Part shown: in pieces, positions 39,766-51,150 of the stretch
How the letters are laid out: every line of letters begins with the position of its first letter
Numbering within the stretch: position 1 is the stretch's first letter
Source: Acridotheres tristis
Taxonomy: Eukaryota > Chordata > Aves > Passeriformes > Sturnidae
NCBI GenBank assembly: GCA_037013685.1
Contig: CM072887.1
Span: 45,621,154-45,685,153 of the forward strand
DNA length: 64,000 bases
Reading direction: 5' to 3'
Position numbers and translations under genes: made by a program
The notes under the pieces: generated by a model
Told to the model about the DNA's origin: nothing
Database searches by the model: none
Seen by the model: only the letters and a program-made list of their open reading frames with translations

Positions 39766-42377
39766 AGAAAAAAAACAGGCCTCATGCATCCATTCTGTCT
39801 TCATAACCATTTCTCTCCTCCAAGGAATCTTATCTTTTAGCCCTTTCAGTGTATAATAGGAAGCAACTCAAAAATACCCAAAAGTTCCTCTTCAGGAGAA
39901 GGTGAGCAATATACTTATCTCTAGCACACACTCATGTTCCAATTAAAACACTGGTTTACAGACTTCCATGTTGGAGTCAGAGTGTTTTAACTGATTTCAC
40001 TAAACAGAGCAACTCCATACCTTCTGCACTTTTACCTCCTCTATTCCATGGAAACAGAATGGTATCAAGGGCACCTTGCCAATGTACGTTTCCTAACATG
40101 AGCAGAGATAAAGGCTTCTCTCCAGTTACCTAGATCAGTTAAGTCATGTGCCACTGTGAATGTGCATTTAGGGAAGAAATTGTTCAGGAGTATTTAGGTC
40201 ACAAATCCTTTCCACCAGGGCATCTGGTATTAGAATTATGGGCATCTGCCATTTAATGTTTGTTCTAAAAGTAGAAACAGATTATCCTTAATAAGTATTT
40301 AGTGTACTGCATATGACTTGGCCAAGAGATTAAATTTCAGAGCTGTTTAGAGAATCTCATTTGGATTTTTTTTAAAAACTCAGTGCTTCGTGATGTATCT
40401 ATATAAATTCAGAAAACGTGTTTTTATCTTACCAACTAATAAAAGCATTCATTATCAACTTAGAACAGTGACTGTACCTCTAAAGCAAAGGTGCCATGGT
40501 GATAGAAGAACTCCAATCGCAAAAAGCTTGGACTTAGAAAGCGTCTAATATGGGGTGTTTTGTGAGGCACAGTACCTTCACAGGATAAGGGGAAAACAAA
40601 GGTGGTGTTGTAAGTGAAGAGTTTCAGATCACATCCACACAGCCTCCCTAAGCAGAGCATAAATTAAAAAGTGATGCACACACTTTAGGCTTGAATTCCA
40701 TGGATGGCTCCTAACAGCAATGCTGGAAGCTAACTCATCAGAAGCACTGTGGCAGCACAGAAACCTCATACTTCTTTGCACAAAACAGGGAATATAGCAG
40801 AAAACTTCACAGCCTGTGAAAGAGTTGGCATTATTTTGCCCAAATATAATTTCACCAACATAAAACATCTGGGGAGTAAGTCAATCAAAATTTTCCACCA
40901 TTTTAGTACAAAGTAGAAAACGTACCAAAAGATAAACAACAATGAATAATCTGCATTACAGAGAGTGCTGCAGCACTCTTTAAAGCATATTCAACAGGGT
41001 GGGTACCAGGAACAGTTTTGTCAGCTGGAGCAGGCACAAATGGGCTCCACAAGACAAAGATAATCATGAGATATACTGCAAGATAATATTAACTAATCAA
41101 ATAGACAATAAATTAATGTTTGCCTTCTTTAAAAGAAGATCGATTAGGAGAGTTATCTACAGAATAGTTTCATTTTATAAGAAAATAACTGGTCACACCT
41201 TTTCCTATCATCTCAGCATGTTTGGGATATAATGTATATTAAGAGACAGTGTGGGAGGTCTGTTACTTCAATACACTGGAAAACAGCCTAATATTTTAGA
41301 AAATAAAAGGTTCTATACAATAAATCTTTTGTTATGACAGTGGACAAATAATTATTGCAAAGCCCTGGAAGACTTTTTCTTGTGTTAACTGGTGAGGAGC
41401 TGGTGAGGAAACAATTGGTAAAAGAATCTCTTGTTAATCTTCCACTGGTTTATGCAGATGCAACCCTGTTGTATGAAAACAAACTTTGGCTGGAGTGTCT
41501 CACTTCACCAAGCAGACAAGATCATTACACATTTATTCAAATACCGAATTTGCAGGGTACAGTTGCTTAACAAGTCACTTCATCCACTCTCATGAATAAC
41601 CTGAAAAAGGAAGCTGTTAAACACAGCCTGTTTGAGAAAACGTTAAGCAGGGAAAGAAAGAGTCATCAAATTTTTACAAATTCACAGTTATGTGGAGACA
41701 CACATAGACACACAAAATCTACAACAGTAACCAAAATTAGCATCTTTGTGGCTGCAGCCACTTTCACTTTTTAAAAAGGTGATCTGTTTCCTAGTTCTGC
41801 AAATGCATACAAGGAGAGAATATATTAAAAGCTACTTCCAAGAATTTTAGAGTATGTTATTTTTGCATAACAGTCTATTTAGAAGGACCCCACTCACATA
41901 TTAAGAAATTCAGACAGTTTACCAATTCAGAATATGGTAAGATGGAGCAAGATAATAAAAACAGGAAAATTAAGCACCAGGAAGAAGGATAACAGAATCA
42001 ACAACAAGAGCATTACGCTTTGGATGTTAAGATGCACTAAGATACCAGTGGTGTTATGAACTTTACATTTCACAGGAAGGTAATAAGATGACAAAAATTC
42101 AGCCACTTACCACTACACAAGACTTTTTCAGTAGCATCACAAAAAACTTAAGTTATAAGTTAGCTCTGGGCCTACTCATTAAATTATCCAATTAAAAAGC
42201 CTTTTGTCCTCTTCTTGCCTCCTGGTGCAATGCAGGCAGGTTTGCCGAAGGATTCTTTCCAAACTTGCAAAACAACCCCATCAGTCCTCAAGCAATAAAA
42301 CCCACACCTCATAGTTGTGGAACACTGGAGGTTTGTGGGAACCACTATACACTAGACTACAATCCAAAGCAGTTAGT
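39766..42377. other. Intronic, nothing gene-like
   Basis: AT-rich DNA between two LTRs. Only short open frames (up to 79 codons) occur, none with recognisable features. Confidence 0.55.
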
Positions 42378-42908
42378 ATGGAGCTATGTTTTGGATTTGT
42401 GAGGATAACAGTGTTGATAAAACAGGGGGGTTTTATTTATTGCCAAACAGCACAGGCACAGCATCAAGGCCTTTACTGCTTCTCGCCCCAGACCACCAAC
42501 AAGTGTGCTGGGAGTGCACAAGAAATTGGGATGGGACAGAGCCAGGACAACTGACCCAAAGTCTAGACCATATAGCAACATGAGCATATATGCTCAGCAT
42601 ATAAAGCTGCGGAAAAGGAGCAGGGGATATTCAAAGTGATGACATTTGTCTTCCCAAGTTACCATTGTGCATAATGGAGCCCTGGTTTCCTGGGAATGGC
42701 TGAACAAATGCCTGCCCATGGGAAGTGGTGAATAAATTACTTGGTTTGCTTTGCTTGTGCACACAGCTTTTGCTTTCCCTGTTAAACTATATCAATCCAC
42801 TAGTTTTCTCAGTTTTACCCTTTTGATTCTCCCCCCAATCCCATAAGGGAGAAGAGAGAGTGAGCAGCTGTGTCAGGCTTAGGTGCCAGCTCAGAATAAA
42901 GAACAACA
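42378..42908 (+). mobile_element. Solo LTR of an avian endogenous retrovirus (type D, related to type C)
   Basis: Landmarks: GATAACAGTGTTGATAA near 42,406, CACAGCATCAAGGC near 42,458, GCCAGGACAACTGACCCAAAG near 42,541, a TATA-like CATATAAAGC at 42,598-42,607, TTTGTCTTCCCAAGTTACC near 42,646, ATAATGGAGCCCTGGTTTCCTG near 42,672, TGCCTGCCCATGGGAAG near 42,710, and GAGTGAGCAGCTGTGT near 42,858. It ends in GAACAACA at 42,908. The last 150 bp resemble the 3' end of the type C LTR at 39.5 kb. It is solo and antisense to RGS7. Confidence 0.87.
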
Positions 42909-44009
42909 GTCCCTTTTATAAAAATCAATGATAAAACTATCACCTGGATAATCTTCCTGCTGTGTGTTTAAATGACTTGAAAAGTACTCTGTGTCCTTGG
43001 AATAAATTGACTCAAGTACAAGAGTACAAAATGCAAGATAAGAAGAGAGATCAATACAGTAATGTGCAGGTAAGTAGGTGAGCCAATAGATACTTATCAG
43101 TGGTAAAGCAGGTAGTTAAATATAAATACAATGGAGCCTAAGATGAGAACACTGATAAATTAGAATGATATCAACCACTAAATTAATGTCAGTTAGCACA
43201 CCTGCCAGAAAGTCATCAAACAATAAATAGTTCCATATGCAAAGCAACATTAATGAAACTAATTATCAACAAAATTGGATTTCTATCCAATAAACAAAAT
43301 ACAATTTAATTAAAATTTCTTTAAAAAGTGAATTCTAAAATACTAGTTAAGTTAAAATGTGTATCACCTACTTTATAAAACACGAGCAATTAACATATGG
43401 AAAAAACATGAAGAGATTTTATTATAGTTAGGTGGTTGGATGATGGACCCTTTATGGGGAAGCAAACAACCAAAAAAAAAGAAAAAAATCTGCCTCTCTT
43501 TGAATGTAGAAATTTTTTCAGAAGGAAACTAAGGAACCTCCAAATTCTTACTTCCAGCTTTTGTACCCACCAGCATAAAGGCCTGCATTCTTCAACTAGA
43601 AAACCTTGCCAAGTGTTTTGCTTCTAAGCCAAACATTCTGCAGTGCAAGAGGAGGTATATAACCAGATCATGCTGAAAGTCAGCTCAGCAGCATGGTAAA
43701 TTGTATCTGTTAGTTGTTGTGTCAAAGACAAATCACACAGTTTGCCTTAACTGAACTACAGGAAGGTTCTAAAAATACATAGCCATGTAGTCCTACTAAT
43801 GAATGTATCTGCCTTACCATTTTGGCAACATAAATGCTCAGCAACATTCTGTCTCCAGCTAAGACTTCGAGAACCACTGTCGACACTAAAACAACAGCAA
43901 AAAATCCAAACAAACTACAAAAAATAACCAACCAAAGAAACTACACTAAAAAAACCACCACTCCATCCCCCTACAAAGAAATGCACCTTCAGACGACTTC
44001 ATGGAATAC

Positions 44010-44062
44010 AAGAATAGTTTAGGCTAGAAGAGAGATTTAAAGGTCACCTAACTCATTCTGAC
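44010..44062 (-). mobile_element. Short CR1 3' end fragment
   Basis: AGAATAGTTTAGGCTAGAAG followed by GATTTAAAGGTCACCTAACTC resembles the last 50 bp of CR1 read antisense (AATGGTTTGGGTTGGAAGGGACCTTTAAAGG...). Too short for subfamily assignment. Confidence 0.5.
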
Positions 44063-47000
44063 CTATGCAATGTTATTCATATTTGTCAAATTTCAGATTG
44101 TCATGGATATGCAGTCAGAAAAATGTTTTATTATTTTCTACTAACTGTGGTTCAGAATACTGTCTAAAAGTATACTGCCATTTTCTGGCAGTTTTAAAAT
44201 TTGACCACTCAATCAGGATCTTGTGGTTTATGCTGCCACTATTAATTTATTTTATTTTGCGACTGGGATACTAAAATAGTTCAAAGGCATACACTAACCT
44301 GTGCATTAAGTGATCAGTCATCAACAGAGTTACAGGAATACTTGTTCCAACAAGTATCTGCATGTAGTATATCAGCATTTCAAAGTTTATGATGAACAAG
44401 GATTGAAATAGTGAGTGCAAGTGGTCATAAAGAGACACATGAGACAGAAACAAGCTTGAAACTTAAGAGCCTCTCAAACAGAATAACAGTCAAGATCTTT
44501 ACAACAACTGAAAAAAGGAATAACAATGTCATATGTTTGATTGATCAAAACAGAGTAATAGAAGCCAGTGCTCTTTCAGCAATTTATTTCCCTAAACAAT
44601 TAATTTCCCTTGTCCTTCTCCAAGCACATTAATTCTAGATAATAAAATGAGATGATAATATTACTCAGTATTTTTTTTCATGCTGTTTATCATCAATTCA
44701 TCCAATTAGTGTTTGCAAAAAATCACATCATTTTTAGGAGACTTGGACTGATAGGAGTATATATTTCAAAGCAAAATCACAGGTGTACAGCTTAGTTTTC
44801 ATTCACCCAATCATTCCTCTAAAATAAAAACAATTGAAAAATGAACTTAAGTAATAGAAACATCTTAAAACTTTGTGCAACCTTGGAACTTCATTTTAAA
44901 ATTCGAATTCAAAGTATTTCAAAAGTGAAAGAAATTAAACACACTTCCTTTGAGGGAGTGTGGTTGAAGTTAGTAATGAAATAATGTATAGAACATTCTC
45001 CTCACCTTTTTGTGTATTAAAAAAATCTCATTTTTTTTCAAAGAGGCTCCAAAAAAGGCAAAATTCAAAAACTGCAAATTCCATTTAAGGAACAGTAAAT
45101 GGAAATATATCTGGGACATTACTGGAGCACTTTTAAGCTGTAAGATCCAACAGTACCCTGCAGGAAAAAATCAATTTGTCAGGCTGTGAGATAAAAGGCA
45201 TTTTCTCTTGCCATATTAGTGAAGCACTGACAATCAAAGACTCTGTTCATCTGAACTACAGCATCTGGTGAGCACTTCAAGATAGGAAAAAATATGAACA
45301 GCCAAAACTGAAAAAGGCCCTTGTAGACGATTATTAAAATAAGCTCAGAGAGATTTTCTTGCTTAAAAACTAACAAACAGAAGTCATTGGCTGCAGTGGT
45401 TATGAAGACATATGGTTCCATCAGAGCTTCTATAAATATCACTTGCAATTGTTAGTTGATTTACTGAGTTGTAGCTTTCACAGCAATATTGCTTGATTAA
45501 TATAAAAAGAAAATACATATTTTTGTACCCTCACAATGGAAATTAAATTCTTAGATTTTCTTAAAAATAGTCAATGATGAAAGAGTGCACTTGAAGACAA
45601 GAAAAGTTACATGCAAATAAACTGTCTTTCATATATATCAAATTCAAGAGCATCAACACCGTCAGCTGAGATGCTTCAATTATTCTGGGCATCAACAACT
45701 CTGATTTTCAGGGTCTCTGATTAATACTGCAAATGTCATTAACCCAAGAGGATGTTCAAATTATGTCCAAAATCATTCTGCTTCTGCTTTTCATTTAATA
45801 AGGTCTTTCTCCAGCATTCAAGATGATTGCAAAGTTCAAACTGCTGCAAAGTCAGGCATCAGTTATAAGACTTGAGTGGAAACAATCATTTGTTTGCTAA
45901 AGGTCATGGTTTTTAACAGGGCCTCTTAGATTACACTCATCGAGAGTCTAAGTCTGCACAAGTGATTATTTTTGGATAACAGCTACGGATTTGACTTGTT
46001 ATATTTACCTCTGTTTTACTGTTAATGCGTAAATGGTGTGTTCTGGTCCACAAATTGTAGACTACATAAGATTTAGAAGACAAATCCTGTGGCTCTCTCA
46101 TTGCTTTAGAAAAGACAAAAATTTAGAAGCTTTAAAGGTCATTGCATTTACAACCAGATTAATTTGTCTTCTTTTGTGAAAACTGTTATAGGGGACTTTT
46201 GGTAATATACCAACAAAATTAACAGTGAGAAATTACCAAAACATTATATCTACATATATCCGTAAATACACAGATATTCTTTTGGATCATTGTTTTTGTA
46301 CAGTAAACAATTCAGTTACCCAAATACAAGGGGATAACAAGGATGTTCTAATAAATCATTACTTATGTTAAAGAAGCTTGAATATTGTTACAGAAATGTA
46401 GAGGTCTTATTACAGAAACTCTCAAAAGATCAAGCAACAGATGATAGCATACATTTTTGCTGGTACTGGTATAGGCTGACACCTGGGCTCCAGGGCTAAA
46501 AACGCAAATCATATATTGTCAGATTCCTGGTGAAGAAATGCAGACTTAGTAGCTGGGTAAAACAAGACCTATATAAGAAAACTCAGATATAAAATAGAAC
46601 TTGGGAAGCAAAAAATAAAGAGCAAGCAATATGATCAGGTTAGCAAACACAAAACAAGAAATACAAGCAGATCCAAGAACTAAGAGGAAGAAATACTTAA
46701 CATCAATGTTATACTGTTTCTATCAGGATGCAGGTCCCTCACCATCCCTCTAGAAGACAACTTGGCATTACTGACCTTAGGGCCCTAAAGAGCCTAACAC
46801 CAGAGAAAGAAATGGATACTAAACTGCTCATGTTTGAGTTTTAGCTCTAAAACTTTTTGAAATTAACAATAATAGGATCATTAGGAATAGAGAGAAGGAT
46901 ATACAATAGGATAATTAGGGATGAGAGTCTATCTGTGTAAAATGTTATAATGGGACAAATAAAAACTCTGACTAGGATGCTAATACTTTAATTAGACTAA

Positions 47001-48191
47001 GAAATAAATCTTGCCTCTGTATATAAGCTGCATTTCTTTAGCCCATATCAACTGTATGTGGTGTTTAATTTGGTCCCATGCTCAGAGAACGTGGTTTAAA
47101 TTTCAGTGCAATAAAATCATGCAAATTAAAGGATTTATTAGATTTCTATACCGAACTGAAGCACTGAAAATAGAACTGAAGTTGCAAAAATAGATGTCTG
47201 AGGGCTCATAAAAGTTTTTGTGATTGCAGAAGGAAAATCTTGGTTAGTCTCAAACTGCAATTTGTCACGTATGTCTTGTGGACACAGTCAGAAGCTGCAC
47301 TAAACCCAACATAGCATCAGACTCAAAATCATGCAGTGTCTAGGACCATGACTCAACCTCATTAGCACGCAGCAACATTCTAAAAAAAACAGTTTAAAGG
47401 GATATTGATTTTAGTGTTATAAGTTGCCACTTATAATCAAAAAACTCACAGTCTCTGAGATGTGAAGGTGTTTTTGACAAATATATTGGTTTAGTATCAT
47501 GGATTTTAGAAGTGATATAGCAAGGTGTTTTTAATGCTATTTTATAAAAGTTTATGAAAAGTGAAAAAGAAACTGGACACTAATCCAAAGAGAGGAAAAT
47601 ATTTTATATCATTGGCAAAGCTAATCATTCCAGAGCACAACTTAGGCAAAACCAGAATACCAGAATACCCTACATGGGTACACATTCATGCACACATTTT
47701 GAGGAATTGCATCCTACTGCAAAGGCACAGAAGTTTATAATATCAACCTTGGTGAAAAAAAACCAAGCAAACAAAAATATACCACCAAAAAAACACAACC
47801 ACACCACAACCGCCAAGCAAAAGAAACAAACAAGCCACTTGATTTGTAGGTATAATCATGTTTCATGAGAATACTGTGTATGAAGCAGCATAGGTTCATT
47901 CCAATCGACACTATCCATATTAGACTCACTCTTTCCATATGAATGTAAATTGAAAGTCTGCTTCAGCATCATGAACGTTAGGATATATTGCTTAAAGTTA
48001 CAACTAAAGTATATGTTACAAAAATGAAATCTTGGGGTAAATAGGGCATGGATTAATGTTCCATGAGTTACATTCACCATGACACCTATTCAGTGTTCTG
48101 ACTAGCTTCAAATTCCTGAAAAGCAAAATCTCACAAATGTAGTTGCACATATCAGTTACAGATATTCTCTGAGTTTTTAGTGGCATAAATT

Positions 48192-48230
48192 TAAAACAAA
48201 ACAAAACAAAACAAAACAAACAAACAAAAA
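48192..48230. repeat. (AAAAC)n / (AAAC)n simple repeat
   Basis: Five AAAAC units grade into AAAC units ending in a short A run. Similar runs occur at 26,349 and 54,758. Confidence 0.9.
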
Positions 48231-50280
48231 ACTCCAACACCCCATGTGTTTGGCTTCCATAGAAACACAAGCACTTGAACACAGCACTTAGAGGCATTAC
48301 AGAGTGAGATTAGGATGCAGTGGTTATAAAGCATAAAATGCCATTCTGTCAATAAAGGTCAGCACTTCCATCATTCTTGCTTCTTTCAGCACATGAATTT
48401 CCCCTAGACAATTTACAGGAAATGGAAGGGAAAATAACCAAATCATTGGAAAATTTGTTAAATATGCCATCTGGTCTTCACAGATGGGCCTCTTCCATAG
48501 GTCATGTACATCTCCTTTCCTCTGTTCATCACTTACTGAAGAATTAGAAGCAGGTAAAGGAACAGAAGTAATGACTCTAGAAAGTATATTATCAGTACAC
48601 TACGTGGAGATTTAGCCACTGTGTCTACACTTACGCTCTACTGGGAGACAAAATTTTCCAGGCTGATGAAATCTAACTCAAAAGGGAAAATAAATCAGTT
48701 CATCAAAGTTTTGATCTGTAATGAATCACAGCGATCTTGTGAAAAACATCTGGAAAAAGGTGTGTCAGAAAAATAAGGAAATAATGTTTGCAAAACTGCC
48801 ATCACTGTACTATATAATGTTCAAAAACACAATTAATCTTATCATCAGCGTGCCTTCATAATTCACCTGAATTACTTCCAAATTGAAAATGGGAAAGAAA
48901 GGCAGAGAATAACCAGCATTTCTTCAAACACAACAGAAGAACAATTATTCATATCCATGTTTCCACTACCCAACTTTTAAACTAAGTTCTTGCTCTTATG
49001 CATTCTGGTAGCATAGCAAGAATTCTGCGGTCATGAGGAGCTTATGGTTTCAAAAGCCCTGCACAAATCAAGACTTTCTGTTGTTCTAATCTTCCTTTTT
49101 AGAGAAGTGGAAAGGGGTCATTTACTTTTAAGATAAATGCTATTTCACATATTATTTAAAATAATAGCTACCTTTTACTTTCCTGTATCCAGAGTTAAGC
49201 ACAAAGTGCCTATATGCCTTTCAGGTCACTTGATATGGAGTGGTTTATTCAAAACCACTCAGCAGCACAACCCAGACAACTTCTCACACTCTCAGTCTCC
49301 CCCTGCATGATCACTTTCAGCCCTATAGGGAGGCAGTCAGCCAAGATGTGGCAATAGGACAGTGATGTAAAAGAACATTGATCACAAATCATCCTAGCCT
49401 TGGCAGAGACTGTGGCTACTGTTGAATTCTACAGTAACATGCTCTCTGGCACTGTTTTGCCACAGTGTTCTAATGCAGATTATGTCCTCAAGACACCATC
49501 CATGTCTAGGAAAAAGGTGCTATGCTGGCTAATGACTATTATGTCCTTTATTCTCACCTGTCAGATACTATTCACTGCATTAGAAGTCCATGTTACAATT
49601 GATATATCAATTGTAAAAACTAATTTAGTCCACGGGAGTACCAAGTCATTCAAAAGTCATCATTAAATTTATTTTCTTTGAAGGGAAAATGGAAAATATT
49701 ATATTTTTTTAATGTTTCATCTAATTCATTCTACAGTGTACTTCAATGGAAAACAAGAAAAGCTGGAATTCACACGAGTACACCACCACCAGAGCCCCAA
49801 CCCCAGTGTAACAACTTCTGTAGTAGCACTTCACTAACACAGAAAGATTGTGGTACCACTTTTTAAGGAATTAATCTTAATAACTTTAGTGAGAACAGCA
49901 GTTACTCTGCACTTAGTGCCATATAAATAAGGCAAAATTGCACCTCTACTTCTACAAGGTAAATAGGAAAGAACCTAGCTTTAAAACAAAAAAATAAAAC
50001 AGAGGAGGCACCTTTACCCTCAACTGCATCCACTACAGGTTTGAGACATTCAAAGATGTCCCCAGGATAAGCAACAATGCATTTCTAGTAACATTCTAAG
50101 TCTAAGTGGCCAATACGTAGGTACAGAAACAGTCCATCTTGTAAATACAATCAAGATAGCTTGGAAAAATAATAGGACAAAAATATAATGCAACCAACCA
50201 TATGGCTATAACTTAAACTGATGCTAATATATTCATATAAGCCATGGCCTACTCAGATAAAATCCATTTACTATATATAT

Positions 50281-50308
50281 ATATAATCCATGTCTATATG
50301 GATTATAT
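50281..50308. other. Perfect 11-bp inverted repeat (hairpin) beside a TA run
   Basis: ATATAATCCAT at 50,281-50,291 is mirrored as ATGGATTATAT at 50,298-50,308 with a 6-nt loop (GTCTAT). A (TA)n run precedes it. This could be a cruciform-prone site or chance in AT-rich DNA. Confidence 0.6.
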
Positions 50309-50556
50309 GCAAAAGTCAAAAAGATGGGATATGTGAGAAAAGTGAGAACATACTTCTTCCTAAAAACCTGTCAAGATAAAAAATAAAATCATTGACATTT
50401 GGACCAAATCATGTGAATGACTGAATTTGTAGCAAATTTAAGCTCTAGTCTGGTGATCCTCAAACATTATTTTGAAGGTGATACAAAGACCATTCCATGC
50501 ATTGAGGGGAAAACGAAAATTAACCAGCCTTTCCTGACTGGTCTCCCCAAATCACT

Positions 50557-51150
50557 TTGACACCTCTCATTTTATATTTAGATTCCAAATCTTATGCACA
50601 AAAATTATCCTTTCAGTTTGCCAACAGAATGCTAAGCCCAGCAGCCTCTCATGTGCAACACCAGTGCAGACAATTAACAGCAGTTTTTAGACTGACTGAC
50701 GAACACAAGGTGACAGTGGAGACTTCCTACCCTGGAAACCACAGAACAAGGATCAATGAATTAAAAACACTATCAAAAGACTTGAGCAGCAATTTGAGTG
50801 GAGCAGCGGCAGCAACATTACCATCTAGCATGGAAGACCTCTTTATGAGATCGGATTCATTCTTTCCTCAAGAGAATCCCTCTCAGCATCCCCGTGGGAT
50901 GTGTGTTCCCTACCCAGGAGGAAGAGCACCACCTAGTGAAGCTCCAGCACCGTTTCTTGAAGCACCTGCAGAATTCCGGCGGTCCAGGTCATCCCTGATT
51001 GCCTTGCCATATTCACCAGCCACAGAAATTGGTGGCGTAGCTCACATGAATACAGTGTATTGCAAACGACAGAATGATGCACCATTAATATTTTTCTCTC
51101 CATGCCTCACTCTCTGCATTTTGTCCTTGAATGCACTCCATATCCTTTAA
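50557..51150 (+). other. Unexplained 197-codon open frame
   Basis: A single open frame of 197 codons on the plus strand, antisense to RGS7, in a locally more GC-balanced island inside AT-rich intron. It starts MTPLILYLDSKS, has a Ser/Ala-rich middle (SGAAAATLPSS, about residues 88-98), a Pro-rich part (GRAPPSEAPAPF, about residues 123-134), an Arg/Ser patch (RRSRSS, about 143-148) and a hydrophobic C-terminus (FFSPCLTLCILSL). I do not recognise a domain or family. An AATAAA lies about 20 bp after the stop, at 51,170. It could be a single-exon gene, an exonised or retroposed fragment, part of an uncatalogued mobile element, or chance. No upstream promoter is evident. It is listed as other, not as a confident CDS. 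Confidence 0.3.

Larger units (their letters stand above)
42909..50556. other. Intronic, no recognised gene
   Basis: AT-rich interval with one short CR1 fragment (44,010-44,062) and A/C-rich low-complexity patches at 43,889-43,970, 47,756-47,836 and 48,192-48,230. A hairpin lies at 50,281-50,308. Open frames are short (up to 93 codons) and unconvincing. Confidence 0.55.

Noticed and set aside
39640..42377. A provirus bounded by the type C and type D LTRs
   Set aside because: The LTRs differ over most of their length and no gag, pol or env-like frame was recognised between them.
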